From Cardiobacteriaceae bacterium (lineage in GTDB: Bacteria > Pseudomonadota > Gammaproteobacteria > Cardiobacteriales > Cardiobacteriaceae), in contig JAUMXB010000014.1 of the NCBI GenBank assembly GCA_030529365.1, forward strand, positions 1-64,000: a DNA stretch of 64,000 nt, written 5' to 3'. Both the position numbers and the translations under genes were made by a program. Positions 45,085 through 54,564 of this stretch are shown piece by piece. The notes under the pieces were generated by a model. The model ran no database searches, had not been told where the DNA came from, and worked only from the letters and a program-made list of their open reading frames with translations. How positions within the stretch are numbered: the first letter of the stretch is position 1; each line of letters opens with the position of its first letter.

Positions 45085-46194
45085 ATGAAAATCAGCATTT
45101 CCAGACTCTCCCTGCTCGACCCGCTTACCGATCTCGTCGCCATCGTTGACAACAAGACCACCCAACCCATCCTCGGCCACGTATGCCTGAAAGCGGAAGA
45201 TGGGGTGCTGACCCTGAAATCCACCGATACCGAAGTCTCCCTCACCATCCGCATTCCTGTCACCACCCACGAAAACGGCGAAACCACCGTGCCCGGCCAT
45301 AAATTCCTGAACCTCGTGCGCAAGATACCTGGCGACGTCACCATCGACTGCGTGCTGGCCGGCGAGCAGTTCGAAATCAGCGCCGCAGGTTCCACCGTGC
45401 GCCTCTCCACCCTGCCGGCTGCCGATTTCCCCATGGCGGAAACACCCGCGCCCGTCCATTCCCTCACTCTCGACGCGCGTCAGCTGCACCGCATCATGAG
45501 CAAGGTGGAATTTTCCATGGCGCGTGAAGATGTGCGCTTCTACCTGAACGGCCTTTATCTCAACGTGGTGGAAAGCGGCCATGGCCTGCATGCGGTCACC
45601 ACCGACGGCCACCGCCTCTCCTGCGCCGCCATGCCGCTTGCCCATCCCTGTGACGAGAATGTATCCCTCATCCTGCCGCGCAAGGGCGTGCGTGAGCTGA
45701 TCAAGCTGCTGGCGCGCGGTAACGGCGAAGTCACCCTCAACATCAGCGAACGCCAGCTCACCTTGGCGCTTGGCAACCATCATCTTTCCACCCGCCTCAT
45801 CGACGGCCAGTACCCCAATTACCAGCAAGTGCTGCCGCCCAACCAGGACACGCCGGTGCTCATCGGCACCAGCGCCCTGATCAGCGCCCTCGATCGCGCC
45901 AAGGTGCTTCTCGTGGACAAGCACGACGGCATTCGCCTGCGCTTTGAAGGTGCGCAGCTGCATCTCGCCGCGCGCAACCTGGAAAACGAAAGCCTCGATG
46001 ATCACCTCGACATCATCAACCCGGAAAATCTTCATCTCGATACCGGCCTCAACATCAATTACCTGATGGACGCGGTGCGCAACATCGAAGGCGAAAACCT
46101 GCAAATCCATCTCACCGAAGGTGAGCGCCCCTGTTTGCTCACCTCGCAGGAAGACCGCGACGTGCGCTACGTCATCATGCCGATGCGCCTGTAA
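45085..46194 (+). CDS. dnaN: DNA polymerase III beta sliding clamp
   Basis: DnaN forms the ring that holds polymerase III on DNA. The 369-residue product has three repeated domains of about 120 residues, starting MKISISRLSLLDPLTDLVAI. Conserved strands include NKTTQPILGHVCLKA, FYLNGLYLNVVESGHGLHAV, TDGHRLSCA and the C-terminal RDVRYVIMPMRL, where the cleft that binds polymerase peptides ends in MPMRL. AGAGG precedes the ATG. Length matches E. coli (366). The next gene starts 26 bases later, in place of the usual recF. Confidence 0.98.
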   Translation: MKISISRLSLLDPLTDLVAIVDNKTTQPILGHVCLKAEDGVLTLKSTDTEVSLTIRIPVTTHENGETTVPGHKFLNLVRKIPGDVTIDCVLAGEQFEISAAGSTVRLSTLPAADFPMAETPAPVHSLTLDARQLHRIMSKVEFSMAREDVRFYLNGLYLNVVESGHGLHAVTTDGHRLSCAAMPLAHPCDENVSLILPRKGVRELIKLLARGNGEVTLNISERQLTLALGNHHLSTRLIDGQYPNYQQVLPPNQDTPVLIGTSALISALDRAKVLLVDKHDGIRLRFEGAQLHLAARNLENESLDDHLDIINPENLHLDTGLNINYLMDAVRNIEGENLQIHLTEGERPCLLTSQEDRDVRYVIMPMRL

Positions 46195-46220
46195 GGCGGC
46201 GCATCGCCCCAGGACGCGCC

Positions 46221-48068
46221 ATGCTTCTTTTCTCGCGGCGTTTCGGCCCTTTTTTCCTCACCCAGTTCGGCGGCGCGTTCGTGGACAATTTCTACAAGAA
46301 CGCGCTCCTCGTCTTCATGACTTTGCATCTTTCCGGGCAGATGCTGTCGCTCTATTCCAATCTGGCGATGGCGCTGTTCATCCTGCCCTTCTTCATTTTT
46401 TCCGCATGGTCGGGGCTGCTTGCCGACGGCCGCGAGAAGCGCCATCTCATCCTGCGCATCAAGCTGCTGGAAATCGCCATCGTCGCCACCGGCATGCTCG
46501 CCTTCTGGCTGGAAAGCGTGTGGCTGATGCTGGCTGTCATCTTCCTGCTCGGCCTGCAATCGACCTTTTTCGGGCCGGTGAAATACGCCATGCTGCCCGA
46601 GCGTCTCGCCGAGAACGAGCTGATGCTCGGCAATGGCCTCATCGAAGCGGGCACCTTCATCGCCATCATTCTCGGTATGCTGCTTGGCAGCTATCTGTAC
46701 GAAAACCTGCGTGGTGCATTTTATGTGTTCATGGCGCTATCGACGCTGGGCGGCTTTGCCTTTGCCGCCCTGATTCCGCGCGGCGACCAGCCGGCCGCCG
46801 TGCCGCTGCCCGCATTCAAGCCCTGGCGGCAGACGGTCGCATTGCTCAGGGAAACCGCCGCGCAGAAAACGATTTACCAGTGCATTCTCGCCATTTCCTG
46901 GTTCTGGCTGCTGGGCACCGCGCTGATGACGCAGATACCGCTGCTCACCAAGGAATACCTCGTCGCCGGCAACAGCGTGATGATTTACCTGCTGGCGCTC
47001 TTTTCCGTCGGCATCGGCGCAGGCTCGCTGCTTGCCAACGTGCTGGCGCGTGGCCGCGTTGAACCCGGGCTGGTGCCGTTCGGCGCCTTTCTCGTCGCAG
47101 CCGGCATGTTCGCCTTTATCTGCGCCATTCCCGGCAAGGGCGACATTGTGCGCGACATGCCGCTCGATTTTGCCGCGTTCTTCCACGCTGGCGGCTTCTG
47201 GCGCATCACCTTTTCCGTGCTGCTGATTGCCGTCGCTTCCGGGATTTATGTGGTGCCGCTCTATGCCGTGATCCAGGCGCGCGCGGAAAAGGGCAAAAAG
47301 GCGCAGGTGATTGCCGCCAACAACATCATCAATTCCCTGTTCATGGTGGCGGTATCGCTGCTTTCCATCGTGGTGCTGAGCGTTCTCGGGCGCAGCATTG
47401 GCGAGCTGGTCGGCTTGCTTCTTTTCCTGCATATCATTATTTCTTATTACATTTTCAAACGGGTGCCGGAATTCATCCTGCGCCTGATTGTGCTTGTTAT
47501 CACCCGCGTGCTCTACCGTGTGCGCTTTGAAGGCCGCGAGCATGTTCCGCCGCGCGGCGCGGCGGTGCTCATTTGCAACCACGTGAGCTATCTCGATGCC
47601 TTCCTGCTGATGGCCGCCTGCCGCCGCCCTATCCGTTTCATCATGTATTACAAGATCTTCGATATTCCCGGGCTGAAGCAGGTTTTCCGTCTGGCCCGCG
47701 CCATTCCCATTGCCGCGCGCCACGAAAGCGCGCCGGTTTTCCGCCAGGCTTTCATCGATGCGGAAAAGGAACTCGGCAAGGGCCATATCGTCGGCATTTT
47801 CCCCGAAGGCGGGCTGACCCGCGACGGCGCGGTGGCGCCGTTCAAGGGCGGCGTCAATCTCATTCTTGCGAAAACGCCGGTGCCGGTGATACCCGTTGCC
47901 ATCAGCCACATGTGGGGCAGCTTTTTCAGCCACAGCGCGCCGGGCGCGTTTCGCGGCTTTCGCGGCCTGCGCCATCGCGTGACCGTGCGCATCGGTGCGC
48001 CGCTGCCCGCGGACAGCGGCGTGGAAGACCTGCGTGAAGCTGTTTTATCATTGATAGAAGAAAAATAG
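46221..48068 (+). CDS. LplT-like lysophospholipid transporter fused to a PlsC-type acyltransferase
   Basis: This 615-residue protein has two domains. Residues 1-410 are a twelve-helix major-facilitator domain resembling LplT (FFLTQFGGAFVDNFYKNALL, GPVKYAMLPERLAENELM, NNIINSLFMVAVSLLSIV). Residues 425-615 are an acyltransferase with CNHVSYLDAFLL (H-x4-D) and GIFPEGGLTRDG. In enterics, LplT flips lysophospholipids inward and Aas re-acylates them; Aas also carries an acyl-ACP synthetase domain that is absent here. It therefore needs an acyl donor made elsewhere. AGGA precedes the ATG. Palindrome locus 18 follows the stop. Confidence 0.88.
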   Translation: MLLFSRRFGPFFLTQFGGAFVDNFYKNALLVFMTLHLSGQMLSLYSNLAMALFILPFFIFSAWSGLLADGREKRHLILRIKLLEIAIVATGMLAFWLESVWLMLAVIFLLGLQSTFFGPVKYAMLPERLAENELMLGNGLIEAGTFIAIILGMLLGSYLYENLRGAFYVFMALSTLGGFAFAALIPRGDQPAAVPLPAFKPWRQTVALLRETAAQKTIYQCILAISWFWLLGTALMTQIPLLTKEYLVAGNSVMIYLLALFSVGIGAGSLLANVLARGRVEPGLVPFGAFLVAAGMFAFICAIPGKGDIVRDMPLDFAAFFHAGGFWRITFSVLLIAVASGIYVVPLYAVIQARAEKGKKAQVIAANNIINSLFMVAVSLLSIVVLSVLGRSIGELVGLLLFLHIIISYYIFKRVPEFILRLIVLVITRVLYRVRFEGREHVPPRGAAVLICNHVSYLDAFLLMAACRRPIRFIMYYKIFDIPGLKQVFRLARAIPIAARHESAPVFRQAFIDAEKELGKGHIVGIFPEGGLTRDGAVAPFKGGVNLILAKTPVPVIPVAISHMWGSFFSHSAPGAFRGFRGLRHRVTVRIGAPLPADSGVEDLREAVLSLIEEK

Positions 48069-48146
48069 ATGTTTTTTACCAATATGAAGCGCTTATGGTG
48101 AGAAAATTTCTCAGATTAAGCGCTTATGAATGAGAAAATTTCCCAT
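48067..48146. repeat. AAGCGCTT palindrome locus 18 (two cores)
   Basis: Cores at 48087-48094 and 48118-48125 are 31 bp apart, joined by TGAGAAAATTTCTCA. It lies between tandem genes, starting two bases before the end of the upstream stop codon. Confidence 0.92.
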
Positions 48147-48194
48147 GGCAGCCAATATTCCTGCCCATGAACCACCCCGATTGACCGGAGAACG

Positions 48195-50297
48195 ATGATG
48201 AAAAAAGCCCTGATCCTCGCCTGTGGCCTCGCCCTTGGCACTTTGTCGGGCGCGTATGCGCAGGAAGCCATGCTCCACCAGACCGCCAAACCGGAAATGT
48301 ATGTGCGCCTGCCCTCGCAATGGAAGCTGCTGCTGGCCGATGGCGCGCGCGACGAAGCGGCCCTGCGCCCCTACTGGAAACAGGTTCAGGAAAAGCTCGC
48401 GCGGCTGCCCGGCACCCTGCCAGAGCTCTCGGCAGCGGACAAGCTCCTGCTCGACGATCTTCTCACCCGCGTCAACGGCGGGCTGGAACTCGCCTTTTAT
48501 CTCGGCAAGAACGGCGCGGTGACCGTGGCTGGCGTGAGCCATTACGCCTTCCGCGACGAAGCCGAGTTTTTCGCCTGGTGGCAGGCGGCTGCCGAGGCCA
48601 ATGGCTGGATGCTCGCCGGCAACGGCAAGGAAGGCCGCATCACCTTTGACAATGGCGAAACACTGGCCTACCGCTTCGATGCTGGCAGCGGGCGCGTACA
48701 GGCGCTGTTTGCGCCGCAATTGCCGGAAACGCCGGACTGGTCGCCCTTTGCCGGCGAAGGCGATCCTTCCCTGCAAGCGGCGGCGGCAGCGATCGATCCC
48801 AATGGCGATGGCCTGCTGCTGTGGTTGCGCAACAACCCGCTGGTACTCGCTGGCTTGAGCAGCGAACGCGGCGGTGCCTGGGTGCAAGCGCTGCAACTGC
48901 TCAAGCTGAAATCGCTTGCCCTCGGCTATGGTACGGCTGATGACGGCCATCCGCGCCTGCAATTCAACGCGGAAATCTCGCCGGGCGGCCTGCGCGATTT
49001 CCTGCCCATGGCGGCGCCAGCCACGGATCTTGCCGTGCATGGCGAACTGCAAGCGCTCTATGCCTTCACCCTGCCCGATGCCGCGCAAATGCGCAAAATC
49101 CTGCGCATCATCGAGAAAGGCAGCGGTAACCCGGAAAATCTCTATCAAAGCCTGCAAAGCGCTTTGGCCAGCGAATTCCGTATCGATACGGATCTGTTGT
49201 TCGATGCCCTCGGCACGCAATGGACCGTCATCAACGACGACTTCGGCACCGTCTTTGCCGCGCCGCGCCATGAGCGCTTCGACGCCGCCATCGCCATGCT
49301 CGAGCAAGCCGGCGTCGCCACCCTGGAAGACGCGGGCGACAGCGGCATCCGCCATCTGCGCCTCAATATCGTGCCGCTGCTGGAAAAAGATCCAGAATTC
49401 ATCGCAGGAATGGAAAAAGCGCCGATCATCGTCGCCCTTCTCAGCACGCCCTATCATGTTTACTGGCAGGACGAAGGCGATTACCGCGTTTTCGCCACCC
49501 TGCCCCAGCCGCTGATGGACCGCAAGCGCAGCAAGAGCGGCAAGCACGCGGGCAGCTATCTTGCCCAGGGCGGCATTAGCGAGCCGGAAAACAGCGCCTT
49601 TGTCATGGCGCGCATCGACCATCTCGCGCGCAAGCATTACTACACCCGCCTGCACTGGCTGCAATATCTGGCCGATGTCGCCGGCGTCTCCATTCCCATG
49701 GACAGGCTGCCCAGCCCGCAAATGCTGAATTTCCCGGCCAGCGGTCATATTGGCGCAGCCATCAGCGGCGACGCGGAAAACCTGCGCGCGGAAATCCGGT
49801 TTGAAAACAGCCATCTCGATATTCTTCACAGCAGCGGTTACAACGCCTTCACCGGCATGGCCAGCCTTGGCATTCTCTCTGCCATCGTTCTGCCCGCCTA
49901 TCAGGATTATGTGAAGCGCGCCAACGCCATGTCAGGCGACACTTTGATCGCCCCCGATCTCACGGAAGCGGAAAAGGCGGCCATCAGCCAAACCATCGAT
50001 GACGTCTATGACGCCAGTGCACCGCTGCGCGAGAAAATCGGCCGTGGCGAAAAAGTGGAAGATGCCGATATTGCCAGCCTGCAAAACGCCATCCCCGGCA
50101 TCGTTGAACATGCAGAAGATCACGGCCTTTATTTTACTTTCAATGGCGAAGCGCCCGCCTATTTGCAGGAAAGCACCCTCATCCTCTGGCCGGAAAAAGA
50201 CGAGAAGGGAGAAACCCTGTGGTTTTGCTATCTCGAAGATCCCTATCTGCAAGGCGATGTGCTGTTGCCGCCCTCTTGCAGCCCGTATAACCTATAA
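48195..50297 (+). CDS. exported protein of unknown function with a C-terminal type IV pilin-like module
   Basis: This 700-residue protein has a cleavable signal peptide (MMKKALILACGLALGTLSGA, cut near AYA-QEA). A region of about 520 residues that I do not recognise follows. At 552-577 comes a hydrophobic helix whose core GILSAIVLPAYQDYVKRAN is nearly identical to the start of mature type IV pilins (GILAAIALPAYQDY). The remaining 120 residues look like a pilin head, ending in W676-F-C678 and LLPPSC695, as in the C-terminal disulfide loop of PilA/PilE proteins. The prepilin-peptidase glycine, Glu5 and about seven helix residues are missing, so it cannot be processed as a pilin. GGAG favours the second ATG (48198). 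It is probably periplasmic with a membrane-tied C-terminus. Confidence 0.7.
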   Translation: MMKKALILACGLALGTLSGAYAQEAMLHQTAKPEMYVRLPSQWKLLLADGARDEAALRPYWKQVQEKLARLPGTLPELSAADKLLLDDLLTRVNGGLELAFYLGKNGAVTVAGVSHYAFRDEAEFFAWWQAAAEANGWMLAGNGKEGRITFDNGETLAYRFDAGSGRVQALFAPQLPETPDWSPFAGEGDPSLQAAAAAIDPNGDGLLLWLRNNPLVLAGLSSERGGAWVQALQLLKLKSLALGYGTADDGHPRLQFNAEISPGGLRDFLPMAAPATDLAVHGELQALYAFTLPDAAQMRKILRIIEKGSGNPENLYQSLQSALASEFRIDTDLLFDALGTQWTVINDDFGTVFAAPRHERFDAAIAMLEQAGVATLEDAGDSGIRHLRLNIVPLLEKDPEFIAGMEKAPIIVALLSTPYHVYWQDEGDYRVFATLPQPLMDRKRSKSGKHAGSYLAQGGISEPENSAFVMARIDHLARKHYYTRLHWLQYLADVAGVSIPMDRLPSPQMLNFPASGHIGAAISGDAENLRAEIRFENSHLDILHSSGYNAFTGMASLGILSAIVLPAYQDYVKRANAMSGDTLIAPDLTEAEKAAISQTIDDVYDASAPLREKIGRGEKVEDADIASLQNAIPGIVEHAEDHGLYFTFNGEAPAYLQESTLILWPEKDEKGETLWFCYLEDPYLQGDVLLPPSCSPYNL

Positions 50298-50307
50298 ACC
50301 AGAAAAA

Positions 50308-50356
50308 TAATCGTTTTTTACCAACAGCAAGCGCTTTGTGCGGTAAAAAATCACTA
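50308..50356. repeat. AAGCGCTT palindrome locus 19 (one core)
   Basis: Core 50329-50336 lies between TTTTTTACC and GGTAAAAAATCACTAT. It is between tandem genes, 11 bases past the upstream stop. Confidence 0.88.
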
Positions 50357-50370
50357 TAAATATTAAAAAG

Positions 50371-52539
50371 ATGATAAAAATGAGAAAACTCGTAATTTTG
50401 CATACTGTGCTGCTGACAACCGGACTCGCCATGACCCCACTTTACGCCCAAACCCCGCCCGATCTTGAAAAACGCCCGCATACCGTCACGTCGCCGCACG
50501 GCGCGCGCGATGACGAATACTACTGGCTGCGCGACGATACCCGCCAAGACCCCGCAGTGCTCGCCTATCTCGAGGCGGAAAACGCCTACGCCGATGCCGT
50601 CATGCAGCCCCTGAAGCCGCTGGAAGACCGGCTCTATGATGAAATCCTCGCTCGCATCAAGCAGGATGACAGCTCCGTGCCCGCGCTGGAAGACGGCTAC
50701 TGGTATTACAGCCGCTTCGTGAGCGGCAGCGAATATCCCGTTTACGCGCGGCGCAGCGAAGGGGCTGGCGTGGATGCGCAAAGCATCCAGAGCGCCAACG
50801 CCAAAGGCGATTTCGCCGGGGAAACCGTGCTGCTCGACGTCAACACTCTCGCGCAAGGGCATGACTATTACCGCGCCTTCCCCGTCGATATCAGCCGCGA
50901 CAACCGCTTGATGCTGTGGGCGGAAGACTTAAGCGGCCGCCGCCAGTACACCCTGCGCGTCAAGGATTTGTCCAGCGGCGAGAACCTGCCCGACACGCTG
51001 CCCGGCACCAGCGGCAGCGCAGTATGGGCGGATGACGGCAAAACCCTGTTCTACATCGAAAACGATCCCGATACCCTGCTCACCGTGCGCGTGAAAAAAC
51101 ACATCCTCGGCAGCGATGCGGCAGACGACGAAACGGTTTACGAAGAAGCCGACGACAGCTTCTACATGGGCCTCGCGCGCAGCCGCGACGAACGCTATTT
51201 ATTGATTACGCTGGAAAATACCGTCTCCGGCGAAGTGCGCTACACCCCGGCCGACAACCCCGGTGAATTCAAAGTGCTTGCCGCGCGCGAACGCGACGTG
51301 GAATACACCGCCGACCATTTCGACGGCCACTGGGTCATCCACACCAATGCCGACGGCGCGGAAAACTACAAAATCGTCACCGCCAAGGACGACGCCACCG
51401 AACGCAAGCACTGGCAAGACTGGATTGCGCACGATCCCGCCATCCTCATCGAAGATATCGAACTCTTCGACACTTTCACCGCCATCGGCGAGCGCTCCAA
51501 GGGCCTGTCGCGCATCCGCATCGTGAAAAAGGACGGCAGCAGCGACTATCTCGCCGCCGAGGAAAACGCCTACACCATGCACCTCGCCGCCAACCCCGAA
51601 GGCACGAGCCAGCGCCTGCGCTACAGCTACAGCTCGCTCACCACCCCGCCCACCACCTACGAACTCGATCTCGGCACGGGCGAACGCCGCATCCTGAAGC
51701 AGGAGGAAGTGCCCGGCTACGATGCCGGCCGTTACCAGAGCAAACGCGAATGGGTACCGGCGCGCGACGGCACGCAAATCCCCGTCACCCTCGTCTATCG
51801 CAACGATTTGCCGCGCGACGGCAGCGCCGCCCTGCTCCTCTACGGCTACGGCAGCTACGGCGCCAACATCGATCCGTGGTTCGACCCCGACGTCATCAGC
51901 CTCCTTGACCGCGGCATGGTCTATGCCATCGCCCATATCCGCGGCGGCCAGGAAATGGGGCGCAAATGGTACGACCAGGGGAAAATGTTCCACAAACAGA
52001 ACACCTTCACCGATTTCATCGACGTCACCCGCTGGCTCGTGGACAACGGCTATGCCGCGAAAGAACGCGTCGCCGCCATGGGCGGCAGCGCCGGCGGCCT
52101 GCTCATGGGCGCTGTCGCCAACATGGCGGCGCAGGATTATCGGGTCATCCTCGCGCAAGTGCCCTTCGTCGATGTGGTCACCACCATGCTCGATCCCACC
52201 ATCCCGCTCACCACCAACGAATACGACGAATGGGGCAATCCCGAAACCAGCGCGGAAAGCTATGCCTACATGCTCGCCTACTCGCCCTACGACAACCTGA
52301 AAACGCAAGCCTATCCCGCCATGTTCATCGGCACCGGCCTGTGGGATTCGCAGGTGCAGTACTGGGAACCGGCGAAATACGTGGCGCGCCTGCGTGACCG
52401 CAACACCGGCAAGCATCCTGTCATCTTCCGCACCAACATGGATGCCGGGCACGGCGGCAAATCCGGGCGCTTCCGCGCCATCCGCGAACAGGCGGAAATG
52501 TACGCCTTCATGCTCGCGCAGCTGGGCATCCGCGAATAA
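50371..52539 (+). CDS. exported prolyl oligopeptidase-family (S9A) serine peptidase, oligopeptidase B-like
   Basis: This 722-residue peptidase has a signal peptide (KLVILHTVLLTTGLAMTPLYAQ), so it acts in the periplasm, unlike cytoplasmic E. coli oligopeptidase B. A seven-bladed propeller region (about residues 90-430) limits substrates to short peptides. The C-terminal hydrolase domain has the nucleophile in AAMGGSAGGLLMGAV, the Asp in GLWDSQVQYWEPAKY and the His in MDAGHGGKSGRF. RGGQEMGRKWYDQGKM is the family block. The family cleaves after basic residues or proline. The ATG at 50380 is an alternative start. Confidence 0.92.
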   Translation: MIKMRKLVILHTVLLTTGLAMTPLYAQTPPDLEKRPHTVTSPHGARDDEYYWLRDDTRQDPAVLAYLEAENAYADAVMQPLKPLEDRLYDEILARIKQDDSSVPALEDGYWYYSRFVSGSEYPVYARRSEGAGVDAQSIQSANAKGDFAGETVLLDVNTLAQGHDYYRAFPVDISRDNRLMLWAEDLSGRRQYTLRVKDLSSGENLPDTLPGTSGSAVWADDGKTLFYIENDPDTLLTVRVKKHILGSDAADDETVYEEADDSFYMGLARSRDERYLLITLENTVSGEVRYTPADNPGEFKVLAARERDVEYTADHFDGHWVIHTNADGAENYKIVTAKDDATERKHWQDWIAHDPAILIEDIELFDTFTAIGERSKGLSRIRIVKKDGSSDYLAAEENAYTMHLAANPEGTSQRLRYSYSSLTTPPTTYELDLGTGERRILKQEEVPGYDAGRYQSKREWVPARDGTQIPVTLVYRNDLPRDGSAALLLYGYGSYGANIDPWFDPDVISLLDRGMVYAIAHIRGGQEMGRKWYDQGKMFHKQNTFTDFIDVTRWLVDNGYAAKERVAAMGGSAGGLLMGAVANMAAQDYRVILAQVPFVDVVTTMLDPTIPLTTNEYDEWGNPETSAESYAYMLAYSPYDNLKTQAYPAMFIGTGLWDSQVQYWEPAKYVARLRDRNTGKHPVIFRTNMDAGHGGKSGRFRAIREQAEMYAFMLAQLGIRE

Positions 52540-52977
52540 TCCCAGCCACGGACGTTGCAGGCAACGTCCCTGCACCGCATCCTGCAAAGATGTCGGATAT
52601 CCGGCGTGTTTTGTCTTGCACACCAAAACCGCATCCGTAGGGTGGGTGTCAACCCACCATCGCGAAGGATGGCAGGTTGGCGGTGAAGCGTGAGCCGAAC
52701 CCCAACACTGGCAAGCATCGCCTGTTGGGGTTCATCGCGTTCACCTTAACCTGCAAGCACTGTGCATCCGCTTCAAACCTCTATCGTCAACGCAAGTCGG
52801 CCATTCATGGCCGACGCGTAGGGACGTAGCCTGCTACGTCCTGAATCCCCGCCACGGACGTTGCGGGCAATGTCCCTGCACTGCATTCTGCAAAAACGTC
52901 GGTCATCCATGGCCGACCTGCACTATGGCGGGCTGACGCCCACTCTGCAAGTAGATTTTCAAAAAATGCTTAAAAAC
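52540..52977. repeat. non-coding island of mixed palindromic repeats
   Basis: No gene is visible. Present are three GACGT-N-GC palindromes (52550-52569, 52822-52841, 52856-52875), a GGTGGGT/ACCCACC hairpin (52641-52658), the nested GGTTGGGG repeat (52674-52752), two GTCGGCCAT/ATGGCCGAC hairpins (52796-52815 and 52898-52917) and a short GGCGGG/GCCCAC pair near 52925. It lies between the convergent S9 peptidase and gatA genes. Confidence 0.75.
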
Positions 52978-53058
52978 AGTGATTTTTTACCATAAAAAAG
53001 CGCTTATTGCGGTAAAAATCTACCACGATAAGCGCTTCGAATAGTGATTTTTTATCAT
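52978..53058. repeat. AAGCGCTT palindrome locus 20 (two cores)
   Basis: Cores at 52998-53005 and 53030-53037 are 32 bp apart, with GTGATTTTTTACC and AGTGATTTTTTATC outer arms. It is next to the gatA 3' end. A separate hairpin GGAAGCGCA-TGGC-TGCGCTTCC follows at 53061-53082. Confidence 0.9.
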
Positions 53059-53099
53059 TGCGGAAGCGCATGGCTGCGCTTCCTGGCCTTGTTGCCGCC

Positions 53100-54563
53100 T
53101 TATTGGTAGGCGGCGGGGATTTGCCGGTGGAAATCCGTCTCCTGCTGGTAGCGGTGCGCGAGGTTGAGCAGGCGCGGTTCGCTGAAATGCGGGCCGATAA
53201 GATGCGCGCCGACCGGCAGGCCGTCGATAAAACCGCACGGGTGGCTCAGGGCGGGCAGACCGGCAAGGTTGACCGGCACGGTATAAAGATCGCCGAGGAA
53301 CATGGCGACAGGGTCGTCCATCTGGCTGCCGAGCTTGAAGGCGGGTGTCGGCGTGATCGGGCCGAGGAGCACGTCCACGTCGCGGAAAGCGCCCTGGAAG
53401 CCTTCGAGAATGGCGCGGCGCGCGCGCCGCGCCTGCTCGTAGTAGGCGTCGTAATAGCCGGCGGAAAGGGCGTGCGTGCCGATGATGATGCGGCGTTTGA
53501 CTTCGTCGCCGAAGGCTTCGCCGCGGCTGCGCATGTAGAGATCGAGCAGGTCTTTGGGATTGTCGCAGCGGTAGCCGTAGCGCACGCCGTCGTAGCGCGA
53601 GAGGTTGGTGGAGGCTTCCGCCGAGGCGATCAGGTAATAGGTGGCGATGGCGAGTTCGCTGTAGGGCAGGTCAATGTCAACCAGTGTCGCGCCCAGTGTT
53701 TCATAGACTTTGGCCACCGCCTGGACGGCATCGGCCATGCGCGCTTCGAGACCTGCAAAATACTGGCGTGGCAGGCCGATGCGCAGGCCGACGAGCGGGG
53801 CATCGAGTTCGCCATCGAAGCGGGTGTGCGTTTTCGGGCTGGAGGTGGAATCCTTGGGATCATGTCCGCCCATGCCGTTCAGGATGTGGGCGAGGTCTTC
53901 GGCGCTGACGGCAATGGGGCCAGCCTGGTCGAGGCTGGAGGCGTAGGCGATCATGCCCCAGCGCGACAGGGTGCCATAGGTGGGCTTGATGCCGGAGACG
54001 CCGCACCAAGCGGCAGGCTGGCGAATGGAGCCGCCGGTATCGGAGCCGGTGCTGTAGGGCAGAAGACGCGCGCCAACCGCCGCTGCCGAGCCACCGGAAG
54101 AACCGCCGGGGACGTAATCGGCATTCCAGGGATTGTGTACGGCGCCAAAATGGCTGCGTTCGTTGGAAGAACCCATGGCAAATTCGTCCATGGAGAGTTT
54201 GCCGGTCATGACGGCGCCGGCGTTTTCGAGGTTTTCCGCGATGGTGGCGGTGTGCGAGGGGATGAAGGTCTCGAGCATTTTCGAGCCGGCCGTGGTCGGC
54301 ACGCCGCGGGTGCAGAAAAGATCCTTGTGCGCCATGGGGATGCCGTCCAGCAGCGAACGCGCTTCGCCTTTGGCGCGGCGCGCATCGCTTGCCCGCGCCT
54401 GTTCGAGGGCGATGTCCGGCGTAACGCGGATAAAGGCGTTCAAGGCCGGATTGTGCGCAGCGATGCGATCGAGGAAATGGCGGGTGAGCTCTTCGGAAGA
54501 AACGGCCTTGTCGGCAAGGAGTTGCCCGAGTTCGCAGGCCGTGTGGTGGTGCAGGGGTTTCAT
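53100..54563 (-). CDS. gatA: Asp-tRNA(Asn)/Glu-tRNA(Gln) amidotransferase subunit A
   Basis: GatA is the amidase that frees ammonia from glutamine or asparagine for GatB. The 487-residue product has the amidase-signature triad Lys-cisSer-Ser: [20 protein letters not shown] carries the Lys, and [18 protein letters not shown] and [17 protein letters not shown] carry the serines. [31 protein letters not shown]-like [21 protein letters not shown] and the C-terminal [14 protein letters not shown] are conserved. It starts one base after gatC. gatB is not in the window. Confidence 0.97.
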   Translation of the reverse strand: MKPLHHHTACELGQLLADKAVSSEELTRHFLDRIAAHNPALNAFIRVTPDIALEQARASDARRAKGEARSLLDGIPMAHKDLFCTRGVPTTAGSKMLETFIPSHTATIAENLENAGAVMTGKLSMDEFAMGSSNERSHFGAVHNPWNADYVPGGSSGGSAAAVGARLLPYSTGSDTGGSIRQPAAWCGVSGIKPTYGTLSRWGMIAYASSLDQAGPIAVSAEDLAHILNGMGGHDPKDSTSSPKTHTRFDGELDAPLVGLRIGLPRQYFAGLEARMADAVQAVAKVYETLGATLVDIDLPYSELAIATYYLIASAEASTNLSRYDGVRYGYRCDNPKDLLDLYMRSRGEAFGDEVKRRIIIGTHALSAGYYDAYYEQARRARRAILEGFQGAFRDVDVLLGPITPTPAFKLGSQMDDPVAMFLGDLYTVPVNLAGLPALSHPCGFIDGLPVGAHLIGPHFSEPRLLNLAHRYQQETDFHRQIPAAYQ

Positions 54564-54564
54564 G

